A stretch of 53,238 bases of DNA from the NCBI RefSeq assembly GCF_900129585.1, contig NZ_FQWF01000016.1, positions 1-53,238 on the forward strand, written 5' to 3'. Origin of the DNA: Flavobacterium micromati (lineage in GTDB: Bacteria; Bacteroidota; Bacteroidia; Flavobacteriales; Flavobacteriaceae). The position numbers and the translations under genes are program-made. The notes beneath the pieces were generated by a model that was not told where the DNA came from, ran no database searches, and saw only the letters and a program-made list of their open reading frames with translations. Of this stretch, positions 44,582 to 53,216 are shown in pieces (position 1 is the first letter of the stretch; each line of letters begins with the position of its first letter).

Positions 44582-45237
44582 TTTTGATTAATTAAAATTG
44601 AAGATTATTATTTTAATAAAATATTTTTTAAAATAAGTGACAACAAAATATTGAAGAATATAATTATAACTGAAAATTGGGGCCTTGTTTGAAATAGGTT
44701 AATAGTTTACATTATCATAAACTTGCTGCACAAAGAAGTTTTATTATGACAAAAAAAGTGGTGTTAGTAGAAACTCCAAAACTTTGTCTAAAAAGTCAAT
44801 ATTTATCAAATTAATGAAAAAAATATTATTAACACTTTTGTTTTCTATATAAAGCTTTTATTGTCGGTGAATTGCATTTTTTCTAGTGGTTTTTAAAAAA
44901 AACTGCGAATTTTGAAAGTATTTTTAAATAATAAAACCTGATTATTTCGCAACTAATTATATTTATACATACTTTTTCAAATATAGCGGCGTTACTGTAA
45001 AATAGTATTTCTGATGATTAAAAACATAAGTTATTTAATTCACAATTATTATTATTTAGGGGCTCAAATCTAATACGTAGATTGATTTTTGAATAAAATA
45101 TATTAGTGGACATAAGTAAATAGTTACTAAATCGATCAATATTATGTAGTTAAGCAGATTTTATATTAATTATGACGGTTATTTTATGAATTTAAATATT
45201 TTTGCAAAACTAATATTTAAAAGTCCTTTTTACCGTG
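44582..45237. other. Divergent regulatory region between the cluster and the exported-protein operon
   Basis: These 656 bases are very A+T-rich and have no convincing gene. P1 runs left from here and the T9SS-protein operon runs right, so promoters for both should lie here. Upstream of P1 I see only an imperfect box (ATATTTTG on the minus strand, roughly 70 bases from the start). No operator-like palindrome stands out. A 22-codon frame at 44746-44814 is noted but not called. Confidence 0.5.
45197..45204 (+). promoter_or_regulatory. Candidate promoter -7 box for the exported-protein operon
   Basis: TATTTTTG matches TAnnTTTG and lies 33 bases before the ATG at 45238. No clear -33 TTG is present. 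Confidence 0.4.
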
Positions 45238-45765
45238 ATGAACCTGCAATCAAAAAAAGTAAACCTACCATTACTGTTAATTTTGTTTTTTTCCTTGAAA
45301 GGAATTGGGCAAAATAACCAAGTTAATAGTAATGATATTATGGAGACAATAATTACGTCTGGTAATAATGCAACTGGAAGTTCTGGTTCTATTTCTTACT
45401 CAATAGGTCAAGTATTTTATACCTATATTGGACTAGAATCAGTCTATAACGTGGCTCAAGGTATACAGCATCAAGAATTAAATAAAAGCGAAAATATAGT
45501 AGAAGCTATTGAGGGGAAAGCCGAAGTATTTGTTTTCCCAAATCCAACTGCAGATTTTGTAAATGTGAATTTGAAAGGTTTTGATTTAGTAACAGGTCAA
45601 CAATCTTATCAACTTTATAATTTGCAAGGAAGGTTGATAAAACAAAACACCATCAATCAAATTCAAAGCCAGATTAGTTTAAACAATCTAACCCCTTCTA
45701 TTTACGTTCTTCGAATATACGTTAACAACAAAGTTTTAAACACATTTAAAATAATTAAACAATAA
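45238..45765 (+). CDS. T9SS type A sorting domain-containing protein
   Basis: This has 175 residues. Signal peptide: about 1-25 (MNLQSKKVNLPLLLILFFSL, then KGIGQ). Middle: SGSISYSIGQVFYTYIG and VAQGIQHQE, a motif set common in short Bacteroidota T9SS cargo. C-terminal sorting domain: from about residue 98, with VFPNPTADFVNV, YQLYNLQGRLIKQ, and the closing LRIYVNNKVLNTFKIIK. The T9SS should carry it across the outer membrane, after which it is attached or released. It is the first of three close genes (4-base gap). A GTG one codon upstream of the ATG is an alternative start. Its target is unknown. Confidence 0.85.
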   Translation: MNLQSKKVNLPLLLILFFSLKGIGQNNQVNSNDIMETIITSGNNATGSSGSISYSIGQVFYTYIGLESVYNVAQGIQHQELNKSENIVEAIEGKAEVFVFPNPTADFVNVNLKGFDLVTGQQSYQLYNLQGRLIKQNTINQIQSQISLNNLTPSIYVLRIYVNNKVLNTFKIIKQ

Positions 45766-45769
45766 AATA

Positions 45770-46507
45770 ATGAAGCAATCATTAATCATTCTATTTTTAT
45801 TACTGGCTGTTTCAATAAAGCTATCTGCACAATCGCCAGAGAAAGTTAGTTATCAGGCAATTATTCGAGCACAAGATAATAGCTTGTTGCTAAATTCTAA
45901 TGTAAGCCTCAAAATAATTATACATCAAGGTGCTGCTAACGGAACTGCTATTTATCAAGAGTCTCATTCTGTTACTTCAAATAATAATGGCTTAGTTTCA
46001 CTTGAAATTGGGACGGGAAAAAATGTAACAGGTAATTTTAGCACAATACCTTGGCAAAATGGTTCTTACTTTATAGAAACACAGGTAGATATCGCTGGCG
46101 GAACTAATTACAATATCATTGGAATCACACAACTTCTAAGTGTTCCTTATGCATTACATTCAAAAACTGCCGATAGATTAGTAGGATCAACCACAACAAA
46201 TACTGCAAAAGCCGCAATTATTTCATTTACAACTTCTAGAAATGTAGCGACAGGAGATATTAGTAATACAATTGAATGTACAACATCGTCCACCTTAACT
46301 TTAACTTCTGGGTTTAGCAGTATGGTAATAGGCGATACTATCAATTTAGAAGCTCACAACGGAGCTGTATTAACAATACTTCCATCAACAAACGTAACAA
46401 TTAATTATGTTACTGCTAGTGCAAAGTTTACAAGTGCTGCAGGAAATGTACGATTTGGCTTACTTAGAAAATCAGGATTAAATTCTTATATAATATCAGG
46501 ACAATGA
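45770..46507 (+). CDS. Exported protein with SYQAIIR-type N-terminal domain
   Basis: This has 245 residues: a signal peptide (MKQSLIILFLLLAVSIKLSAQ), then a domain starting EKVSYQAIIRAQDNSLL at about 25-125 with repeated features (NGTAIYQESHSV, NGLVSLEIGTG, LLSVPYALHSKTAD). The same pattern is widespread in Bacteroidota exported proteins of unknown function, often upstream of a variable C-terminal part. Here the C-terminal part (about 130-245) is Thr/Ser/Asn-rich and beta-rich, with no known motif. It overlaps the next gene by 4 bases (ATGA), which implies translational coupling. Probably surface-exposed; function unknown. Confidence 0.75.
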   Translation: MKQSLIILFLLLAVSIKLSAQSPEKVSYQAIIRAQDNSLLLNSNVSLKIIIHQGAANGTAIYQESHSVTSNNNGLVSLEIGTGKNVTGNFSTIPWQNGSYFIETQVDIAGGTNYNIIGITQLLSVPYALHSKTADRLVGSTTTNTAKAAIISFTTSRNVATGDISNTIECTTSSTLTLTSGFSSMVIGDTINLEAHNGAVLTILPSTNVTINYVTASAKFTSAAGNVRFGLLRKSGLNSYIISGQ

Positions 46508-48687
46508 AGTATTTAATTTATGTTTTACTCTTTTCACCTGGTGTTTTTTCACAAAATTACCAGTATGCAATTGAAGAGGCTCAAATTGAAATTCCAGTTT
46601 TACCAACAGGGGTAAATAACCAGTTAGAAGAAATTGAATATTTCAAAGCTTATTTATTACCAATTGCAAAAAAAGCAACTTTACAACAAGCTTTAGATAC
46701 TTACGGCGCCGTCCGTTTAGAAAGAGGGGATTATTCAGGTGTTGACATAATAATGAAAACTAACCAAAGATTGTACGGACATCCTTCTTTAACCCAAGTC
46801 TCTAATATAACAATAGCTGCGGGAAGTACTAATGTGCATTTAGAAGATTTATTCCCAGTAGGTAAAGAGGTAACTTTTCAAGCAGGTGCGATTATTTCTA
46901 ATTGTACACTTAAAACGATTAAGTGGTGCAATATTGTTGCAACTAATGCTAGGATTGAAAACAATCTATTTATAAATATTATGTCCTCTATAAATTTTAA
47001 TTGTAGTCAATCAGGGTATTTTAGAAATAATAAAATTATCAAACATCAAGTACATGCATCTTCAAATATGCTTGTATTAAAAGGGAATAGTATTACACCT
47101 AGTTATGGTAATGTACATTTACATTCAAATTTTTTGACTCCTGCTGGCGACGCTACGGACATTGATAATTTACAGTCAATTACTTTTGTTGGTTTAGATA
47201 GTGAAGCATGGAATTTTAGCGGTACTGGAACAAAACCTATGTTAGTTATGCAAAACATGGGTGATGTAAAAATTACTGATTTTGGAGGTGGAAATGGATA
47301 TTCAACAATTAAAACTCCAACTTTTGATATTGATGCTAATAACTTATTTTTTTTTAATAAGTACATTAAAAATCAGAGTACTCCTTTTATACCCCCGACT
47401 ATAGCAGCAAAAACGAATGTGCTTTATTTTGCTGGAGAACATGATGACTATATCAGAAAATCTGGCAATGTGACCGGATTTGATTTGAAAGGACACTTTC
47501 AAGGTGCAGGAGCTAATAAAGATATAACATTGAATGGTGCAATTCAAAAATCTGCCATAGTACAAACGACATTGTCAAACGCTATATTGGGCACTCAGTA
47601 TGCCCCCTTTGAGAGAACCATATGGGAAAAATTACCAGACCCATTAGGAACAAATTGGAAAACGGAGCGAGTGAATAAAACTGATCAAACTGATTTTATC
47701 CAAAATTTAATAAACAAAAATGGTATTGCTGAATTACCAGAAGGTATTTTTTATATTGGATCAACTTTATCCTTACCTATCAATGGAATAAATGGGATTA
47801 TTGGATCTGGTACAGGAAAAACTGTAATTGTAGGGTTGACAGACACATTTCCTTTAATAACACTCAAGGAATCCCCTTCTGGTGATAATAATTTTATACT
47901 TTCTAATGTAACATTGCAAGGCGGAAATGCTGGTATATTTGCTCCTGATGAAATAGATCAAATTGCTTTTACAAACCTAAAATACGTAGTATTTAGAAAT
48001 CAAAATTACGGGATTCATTTATATAGAAATTATGGACTAGACAACTGTTTCTTTGATAGTGTAAGTTTTCTCGATTGTAAGATTGGTTTTTTTCAAGACC
48101 CAAATCCAGCAAATAGTCAAAGTGATCCTGGATATGTTGATAAAGTTGTTTTCTACAATGGGCAGTATTTGAATTGTGGAACAGCAATCTCTATGAGAGC
48201 TACAAGAGCAGATAATCTAAATGCTTGGATTAATTGTAAATTTGATGGAAACTCATTAGCTATTGATATTTCAGGAAACAATTTTCCATTAGCGGCAAAT
48301 TGCGATTTTACCAATCATACAGGACCAAATATTATACGCGATTCTCCTTTGGCATTGTACAGTTGTAATTTTTATAATAATGCGCCTACAGACGCTGTTT
48401 TTAGAGCTCAAGGAAGTTATTTGGAGGGCTGCAACCTGCTTGATAATGTCCCTGTGTTTTCCTCAACAGTTCATTACGGCATGAGTAATTATATTCTTAA
48501 TTCAACGATAAAAGGTGATGTAATAAGGACTTATGGAATGACACAAGGTATTTTTGTAAATAGTAATTTACAGGCTAACCCTCAAATAAACAAATTACTG
48601 GTAAATGTCAAAGATAATGTTCCAACGGTAATTTTGAACACCACGCCAAATCCATATCCGCAACTTTTAGTCACTCATGGGAATTAA
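46504..48687 (+). CDS. Exported right-handed beta-helix protein
   Basis: This has 727 residues with a short signal peptide (MKYLIYVLLFSPGVFSQ). Two pectate-lyase-3-like beta-helix segments are suggested. The first is at about 60-300 (AVRLERGDYSGVDIIMKTNQR, then Asn-rich rungs such as NCTLKTIKWCNIVATNARIENN). The second is at about 395-690 (TDFIQNLINKNGIAELPEG, then IFYIGSTLSLPINGINGIIGSG). Rungs with Asn, Cys and hydrophobic stacks recur. No lyase catalytic residues can be assigned. Beta-helix proteins of this kind bind or cut polysaccharides, or act as adhesins. No C-terminal T9SS signal is visible, unlike the first gene of the operon. Confidence 0.78.
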   Translation: MKYLIYVLLFSPGVFSQNYQYAIEEAQIEIPVLPTGVNNQLEEIEYFKAYLLPIAKKATLQQALDTYGAVRLERGDYSGVDIIMKTNQRLYGHPSLTQVSNITIAAGSTNVHLEDLFPVGKEVTFQAGAIISNCTLKTIKWCNIVATNARIENNLFINIMSSINFNCSQSGYFRNNKIIKHQVHASSNMLVLKGNSITPSYGNVHLHSNFLTPAGDATDIDNLQSITFVGLDSEAWNFSGTGTKPMLVMQNMGDVKITDFGGGNGYSTIKTPTFDIDANNLFFFNKYIKNQSTPFIPPTIAAKTNVLYFAGEHDDYIRKSGNVTGFDLKGHFQGAGANKDITLNGAIQKSAIVQTTLSNAILGTQYAPFERTIWEKLPDPLGTNWKTERVNKTDQTDFIQNLINKNGIAELPEGIFYIGSTLSLPINGINGIIGSGTGKTVIVGLTDTFPLITLKESPSGDNNFILSNVTLQGGNAGIFAPDEIDQIAFTNLKYVVFRNQNYGIHLYRNYGLDNCFFDSVSFLDCKIGFFQDPNPANSQSDPGYVDKVVFYNGQYLNCGTAISMRATRADNLNAWINCKFDGNSLAIDISGNNFPLAANCDFTNHTGPNIIRDSPLALYSCNFYNNAPTDAVFRAQGSYLEGCNLLDNVPVFSSTVHYGMSNYILNSTIKGDVIRTYGMTQGIFVNSNLQANPQINKLLVNVKDNVPTVILNTTPNPYPQLLVTHGN

Positions 48688-48781
48688 GGGTTAAAAAATT
48701 AAATTTATAAAAGTAGAGGCTATCTTAACAAAAATATTTATAATTAATCTACACTATCTTTTAAAGTGTATAAGTTGAAAG

Positions 48782-49393
48782 GTTAAGGCTTGGATTTTTA
48801 ATTTGAGCCTTTCGACAAATATAAGGATAAATTGATTCTTATATTTAATACGATACTCCAATCTCTAATTGGCATAGTCCATTTTTTTATAGCCTCTCGT
48901 AAAGCAAGCAAAACAGATTTTAAAACTGCATCATCTGTGGGAAAAGGCATTTTGTTATTAGCATATTTTCTAATTTTACCATTTAGATTTTCTATTAAAT
49001 TATTTGTGTAAATGATTTTTTCTAATTTCGACAAGAAAGTCAAAAAACTCGAATAATTCATCCCAGTTGTCTCGCCAATATTTTATTGCGTAAGAATATT
49101 AGGACTCCCATTTATCACCAAAATCGTTTAAAGCATATTCTTAAGCTTGTTTATTTGGCGCGTTATAACTGTGTTTCATACCACCAGCAAATGCCTTTCT
49201 GTCCTTTCAAACCACCTATTTACAAGTTTCTTATCTTATGAACCAAATGTATTTTGGTTTAGAATTGCGGAAAAACGCTTCGGATAGTTTGCGTAGATCC
49301 GTTCAAATTATTATTACTGTAATCAAAATATCCTCAACTCCACGCGCTTTTATATCTATTGAATCACTCATCCAAAAGCCAGAACTTCTATTC
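48782..49393 (-). pseudogene. IS256-family transposase, C-terminal part (degenerate)
   Basis: The minus strand reads as scraps of a mutator-type transposase in shifting frames: [52 protein letters not shown], then [18 protein letters not shown] and [17 protein letters not shown], ending with [15 protein letters not shown]. Several frameshifts and stops interrupt it, and a shift near the end replaces the expected [13 protein letters not shown]. Only the last 87 codons (48798-49061) form one open frame. The DDE glutamate region lies in the damaged part. It cannot make a working enzyme. Confidence 0.88.
49389..49393. repeat. Left target-site duplication of the IS21 element (TATTC)
   Basis: The five bases before the IS21 terminal TG are TATTC, and the same five follow the other end at 51945-51949. 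A 5-base duplication fits the IS21 family. Confidence 0.8.
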
Positions 49394-49398
49394 TGGAT

Positions 49399-49494
49399 AT
49401 TCCGGTTCAAACTGAACACACCATTCCGGTTCAAACTGAACAGGTGATTCCGGAGCAAAGTGAACACCCTATTCCGGTTTAAAGTGAACAGTTT
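49399..49494 (+). repeat. Four 24-bp direct repeats at the IS21 left end
   Basis: Units start at 49399, 49423, 49447 and 49471, exactly 24 bases apart, each with ATTCCGG, then CAAA or TAAA, then TGAACA. Two related units sit at the right end in reverse. Such arrays are IstA-binding sites in the IS21 family. Confidence 0.9.
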
Positions 49495-49538
49495 TGATGA
49501 TGATTTTTAGTTCTACTTTGTGATCAAATCACATAAGT

Positions 49539-51095
49539 ATGGCCAATAAATCAATAGGATCAGTTATGATACGAGAAATCATCAGAATGAAAGACAACGG
49601 TCTTTCAAACAATCAAATATCTAAAAACCTTGGGAAATCAAGGACAACTATCATCAAATATCTTGGAGCTATTGCCGCTTCTGAGGTTTGTTTAAAGGAA
49701 CTCCTTGAACTCAAAGGCGAAGATTTATCGGAGCTTTTTGAAGTTCCCAATGAGTTAAATCCTGTCAACAGAGAGCAGATTCACAAAGATTTATATTCCT
49801 TTTTTCCTTATCTCGAAAAGGAATTAAAACGTGTTGGTGTTACTCGTCATATTCTCTGGGGAGAGTATAAGGCAAAACACCCCGAAGGAGTCATGTATAG
49901 CCAATTCTGTGAGCATTACAAAAAATGGAGCCAAAAATCGGAAGGTTATATGCCTACTACCCACAAAGCAGGGGAAAAGCTTTTCATTGATTATGCTGGC
50001 AAGAAACTCCATATCATTGACAAGGAAACAGGCGAAATAAAGCCGGTGGAAGTCTTTGTTGCGACCCTAGGCTCAAGCCAATACACTTACGTGGAAGCCT
50101 CTTTTTCTCAACAGATACCCGATTTTATAGACAGTGTTCAAAATTGTCTGCATTATTTGGGAGGCGTTCCTGCTTGTATTATTCCTGATAATCTGAAATC
50201 GGCAGTAACCAAATCCAATAAATACGAACCCCATATAAACGAACAGTTTGCCTGCTTTGCTTCGCATTACAACACTTCAATAATGCCTGCCAGAGCCTTG
50301 AAGCCTAAGGACAAATCCTTTGTCGAAGGTGCCGTAAATATTACTTACACCCGCATCCATGCGGCTCTTCGAGATAAAGAATTTTACGGTATTACGGAAT
50401 TGAATTTGGCTATAAAGGAGCTTCTTTTGATTTACAATCAAACCCCTTTTCAGAAAAAACAACACAGTCGTACCGGTCTTTTTTTAGAAATAGAGAAGGA
50501 TGCTTTAAAGCCATTGCCTTTGGAGAAATACGAACTGAGAGACTATAAAATCGCTACAGTACAGAAGAATTGCCATGTCTATTATGCTGCTGATAAAAAC
50601 TATTACAGCATACCCAATGCCTATATCGGAAAGAAAGTAAAGTTGATCCTTACCCAAAGCATAGTGGAAATCTACCATCACCAAGCCCGTATTGCTCTTC
50701 ACCCGCGCAGTCGCAAGGCTTACCACTATGTGACCGTAAAGGAACATATGCCTGTGAGTCACACCTACAATGCCGATTGGAGTTCGGAATATTTTATCAC
50801 TTGGGCGCAAAAAATAGGTCCTTGGACAAAGGAATACATTGAGAAAATATTGGATAAAAAACAGTATCCTGAACATAGTTATAAGAGTTGCTTGGGAATA
50901 TTGAGCATGGCAGCTAAAATAGACAAAGAACGCCTGAATAATGCCTGTAAAAGGGCTCTAAGCTACGATGCAGTAAGCTATAATTCTATCAAAAATATTT
51001 TAGAGAGAGGACTTGATAAAGAAGAAGAACTGGATTTATTCAATGTCTCCTTATCTAATCATGACAATATCAGAGGGCCCGAATATTATGCTTAA
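49539..51095 (+). CDS. istA: IS21-family transposase IstA
   Basis: This has 518 residues, the normal IstA length. An N-terminal helix-turn-helix lies at about 10-45 (IIRMKDNGLSNNQISKNLGK). The integrase core has the DDE triad at Asp151 (KLFIDYAGKK), Asp217 (CIIPDNLKSA) and Glu263 (KSFVEGAVN). A C-terminal beta-barrel-like region follows (about 340-430). IstA binds the terminal repeats and catalyses strand transfer with the help of IstB. The frame is intact. istB starts 48 bases downstream. Confidence 0.95.
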   Translation: MANKSIGSVMIREIIRMKDNGLSNNQISKNLGKSRTTIIKYLGAIAASEVCLKELLELKGEDLSELFEVPNELNPVNREQIHKDLYSFFPYLEKELKRVGVTRHILWGEYKAKHPEGVMYSQFCEHYKKWSQKSEGYMPTTHKAGEKLFIDYAGKKLHIIDKETGEIKPVEVFVATLGSSQYTYVEASFSQQIPDFIDSVQNCLHYLGGVPACIIPDNLKSAVTKSNKYEPHINEQFACFASHYNTSIMPARALKPKDKSFVEGAVNITYTRIHAALRDKEFYGITELNLAIKELLLIYNQTPFQKKQHSRTGLFLEIEKDALKPLPLEKYELRDYKIATVQKNCHVYYAADKNYYSIPNAYIGKKVKLILTQSIVEIYHHQARIALHPRSRKAYHYVTVKEHMPVSHTYNADWSSEYFITWAQKIGPWTKEYIEKILDKKQYPEHSYKSCLGILSMAAKIDKERLNNACKRALSYDAVSYNSIKNILERGLDKEEELDLFNVSLSNHDNIRGPEYYA

Positions 51096-51143
51096 CATTT
51101 TAAATTAAATCAAAATATTAACACAAATGCCACTATCGAAAAG

Positions 51144-51851
51144 ATGCAGAAAATGCGTTTAAACGGAATGAAACGAGCTTATGAATCTTCATTCGAAACC
51201 AGAAACCAAGGCACATTTACTAATGATGAGTTTATTGCCTGGCTCATTGAATCAGAAGATAATCACCGCAACAATAGCCGAACCGAGCGATTACTCAAAA
51301 ATGCAAAGTTCCATTATCAAGCGTCTTTAGAGGAGATAAGCTATACCGATGATCACAATCTCGAGCGAAACCTTCTTACCCGTTTATCGGACTGCTCCTT
51401 TATTGACCGAAATGAAAATCTAATCATCACAGGCTGTACTGGAACAGGAAAGAGTTTTTTAGCAACAGCCTTGGGACACCAAAGCTGTATCAAAGGCTAC
51501 AAAGTACTTTACTATAATTTGGGCAAACTATTCCAAAAATTAATCATGGCCAAAGCAGATGGCTCTTACATCAGGGAACTCACTAAGATCGAGAATCACG
51601 ATTTGTTGATTATCGACGACTTTGGACTACAAGCCATCAATAATGAAAAACAGATGATCCTAATGGATTTGGTAGAGGATAGAAATCAAAAAAGGGCAAC
51701 CATTTTTTGCTCACAGCTACCGGTGAAAAACTGGTATGATCTCATTGAAGAAAAGACAATCGCAGATGCTATTTTGGATCGAATTATCCACTCGGCAGTC
51801 CGCTTTGAACTCAAGGGAGAATCCATGAGAAAAAAAATGAAAAAACAATAA
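51144..51851 (+). CDS. istB: IS21-family ATPase helper IstB
   Basis: This has 235 residues. It is an AAA+ ATPase related to DnaC that assembles on target DNA and activates IstA. Walker A is GCTGTGKS at 97-104 and Walker B is LLIIDDFG at 154-161. The N-terminal helical part (about 1-85) is typical of IstB. I chose the ATG at 51144; no longer in-frame ATG precedes it. The frame is intact. Confidence 0.95.
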   Translation: MQKMRLNGMKRAYESSFETRNQGTFTNDEFIAWLIESEDNHRNNSRTERLLKNAKFHYQASLEEISYTDDHNLERNLLTRLSDCSFIDRNENLIITGCTGTGKSFLATALGHQSCIKGYKVLYYNLGKLFQKLIMAKADGSYIRELTKIENHDLLIIDDFGLQAINNEKQMILMDLVEDRNQKRATIFCSQLPVKNWYDLIEEKTIADAILDRIIHSAVRFELKGESMRKKMKKQ

Positions 51852-51944
51852 AAGTTTTTGTCTAATTTTAACCCAAGAAATCATCATCAAAACTACTGTA
51901 CACTTTACTCCGGAATGAGGTGTCCACTTTCATCGGAATAGTCA

Positions 51945-51949
51945 TATTC
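51945..51949. repeat. Right target-site duplication of the IS21 element (TATTC)
   Basis: This matches the TATTC at 49389-49393. Removing the IS21 element and one copy joins WFGKN directly to RSSGFWMS in one frame of the IS256 transposase, which supports the boundary. Confidence 0.8.
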
Positions 51950-52560
51950 TTTCCAAACCACATTTTTAGAATGTCTTTCTTGCCATCGCCCTATAATCTA
52001 GCGGCAAGATAGATAGTTTTGTTAATCACTTTTGAGTTTTCACGAACTTTAAAAACAATCCCATCCATCCAAACAATTAAATATAAGTCTTCTAGAGGAC
52101 GATTTTCCCAAGCAATAATTTCACTTGAAACAGCATTGGTTATTCTTGAAATTGTTGAAGTAGAAACATCTAAATCATACATTTCTCTGATTTGCTCTTC
52201 ACTATCACTTACACTCATACCTTTGGCATAAAAAGAGATAATAATATTTTCCAAACCATCGATTATATTATGCCTTTTTGGCACTAATGCGGGCTCAAAA
52301 GTACCGTCTCTATCACGAGGAACTTTGATTACACTTTCTCCCATTGAAGATTTTATCTTCTTGGTTTGATGTCCATTACGATAATTACCTTCCTTGGTTT
52401 TTTGATGTTTTTCCGTATCAAGGTGGTCATCTAGTTCGGCTTCAAGCATGTGTTCTACCGCTCGCTTGTGCATTTGTTTGAAGAATGATGTTAAATCTTC
52501 TCCTGTTTTAAAAGACTTATAAAAGTCCTTGCTGTTCAATAATTCTTCTTTGTCTATCAT
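51945..52560 (-). pseudogene. IS256-family transposase, N-terminal part
   Basis: From an ATG at 52560 the minus strand runs open for 189 codons to a TAG at 51991-51993. It has the mutator-type N-terminal domain (EHMLEAELDDHLDTEKH, YRNGHQTKKIKSSMGESVIKVPRDRDG, YAKGMSVSDSEEQIREMY) and the first DDE Asp region (LIVWMDGIVFKVRENSK). The frame continues past the stop (GDGKKDILKMWFGKN) and then meets the IS21 end. The stop is therefore a nonsense mutation, and the IS21 insertion is a second lesion. Not functional. Confidence 0.9.
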
Positions 52561-52599
52561 AGCTGTATAAAATATAAAAATAGTTAAAAAGTTATTTCC

Positions 52600-52637
52600 G
52601 AAAAATTTTTTGAGCTTTAAGGGCTCAAAATTTTTCA
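52600..52637. repeat. Stem-loop in the IS256 leader
   Basis: GAAAAATTTTTTGAGC pairs with GCTCAAAATTTTTC around a TTTAAGG loop, with two extra T residues bulged. It lies between the IS256 terminal repeat and the transposase start. Such folds can block transposase expression from outside promoters. Confidence 0.6.
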
Positions 52638-52676
52638 GAATAACTTTTCAACTTACACAGTTAGTGAAACACTACC

Positions 52677-53208
52677 TTAAACTGGTATGCTTTAAAATCA
52701 ATCATCGATCAGAACCAAAACCCCGCAAAGAAAACAATAGCGATGATAGCTACTTCTTTCTCGGCTTGGTATGAATTTAAAGAAATTATCAATTTACCAT
52801 ATATTAACTAGACTTAAGCCAATCCTATTTGTTGTTATTACTGAATCACTCATAGATATATTTTAAATATTTTTCAAATTTATCGCAGATTGTTGAATAG
52901 ATTTTGCCAATTTTTAAGCTTTAATCTGAATAATAATATCTTTGAATGTGCGTTTTATATATTATTTGATCCTGATTTTTAGACTATTAAACAAATAATT
53001 TGAAAGATCTTCTTCATTACTTCTTGTTTTCTCAACCCTTGATTAGCGTGAATCATTAGATTTAATAATTGCGAATTTTAAAATTTTAATAAAATACCCT
53101 ATTGCGATCTAGTAGTTAAAAAAAAAATTAAATTTCTTAAAATTGGTCTAACCCCCTAATAATCGGACTTTAACATTTTAAGTTTTACAAACATACAAAA
53201 TTAATAAA
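52677..53208. other. Intergenic region at the right edge, no gene recognised
   Basis: This is A+T-rich sequence after the IS256 remnant, with no convincing frame on either strand. It probably holds the promoter region of a gene starting beyond the window. Confidence 0.45.
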
Positions 53209-53216
53209 TATCTTTG
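53209..53216 (+). promoter_or_regulatory. Candidate promoter -7 box pointing out of the window
   Basis: TATCTTTG matches TAnnTTTG 22 bases before the window end. A TTTTAC block about 20 bases upstream is a loose -33 candidate. The gene it would serve is outside the window. Confidence 0.35.

Larger units (their letters stand above)
49394..51944 (+). mobile_element. IS21-family insertion sequence, apparently intact
   Basis: This is a 2551-bp element bounded by TG...CA. The left end reads TGGATATTCCGG and the right end, on the opposite strand, TGACTATTCCGA, each followed by repeated ATTCCG units. It carries istA and istB in the usual order, and the arms close with the same TTTTGATGATGATTT block inside both ends. 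Flanking TATTC copies mark the insertion. Both genes are open and keep their motifs, so it may still be mobile. Its codon use and G+C look higher than the surrounding genes, in line with recent arrival. Confidence 0.92.
48750..52676 (-). mobile_element. Decayed IS256-family element carrying a nested IS21-family element
   Basis: Two halves of one IS256-type transposase frame lie on the minus strand either side of an IS21 insertion. Subtracting the insertion and one target copy leaves about 1.37 kb, the usual size for IS256 elements. Related sequences sit at both ends: GTGTATAAGTTGAAAGGTTA at 48766-48785, and TAACTTTTCAACTTACAC at 52641-52658 in opposite orientation. The exact ends are uncertain by perhaps 10-20 bases and no flanking duplication was recognised. 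The element is inactive. Confidence 0.75.

Noticed and set aside
44746..44814. 22-codon frame (MTKKVVLVETPK...) as a leader or precursor peptide
   Set aside because: No modification enzyme, no family match, no clear promoter, and such frames are frequent by chance in this A+T-rich spacer.
48798..49061. Independent 87-residue gene
   Set aside because: It is the C-terminal piece of the decayed IS256 transposase, with matching fragments continuing upstream in other frames.
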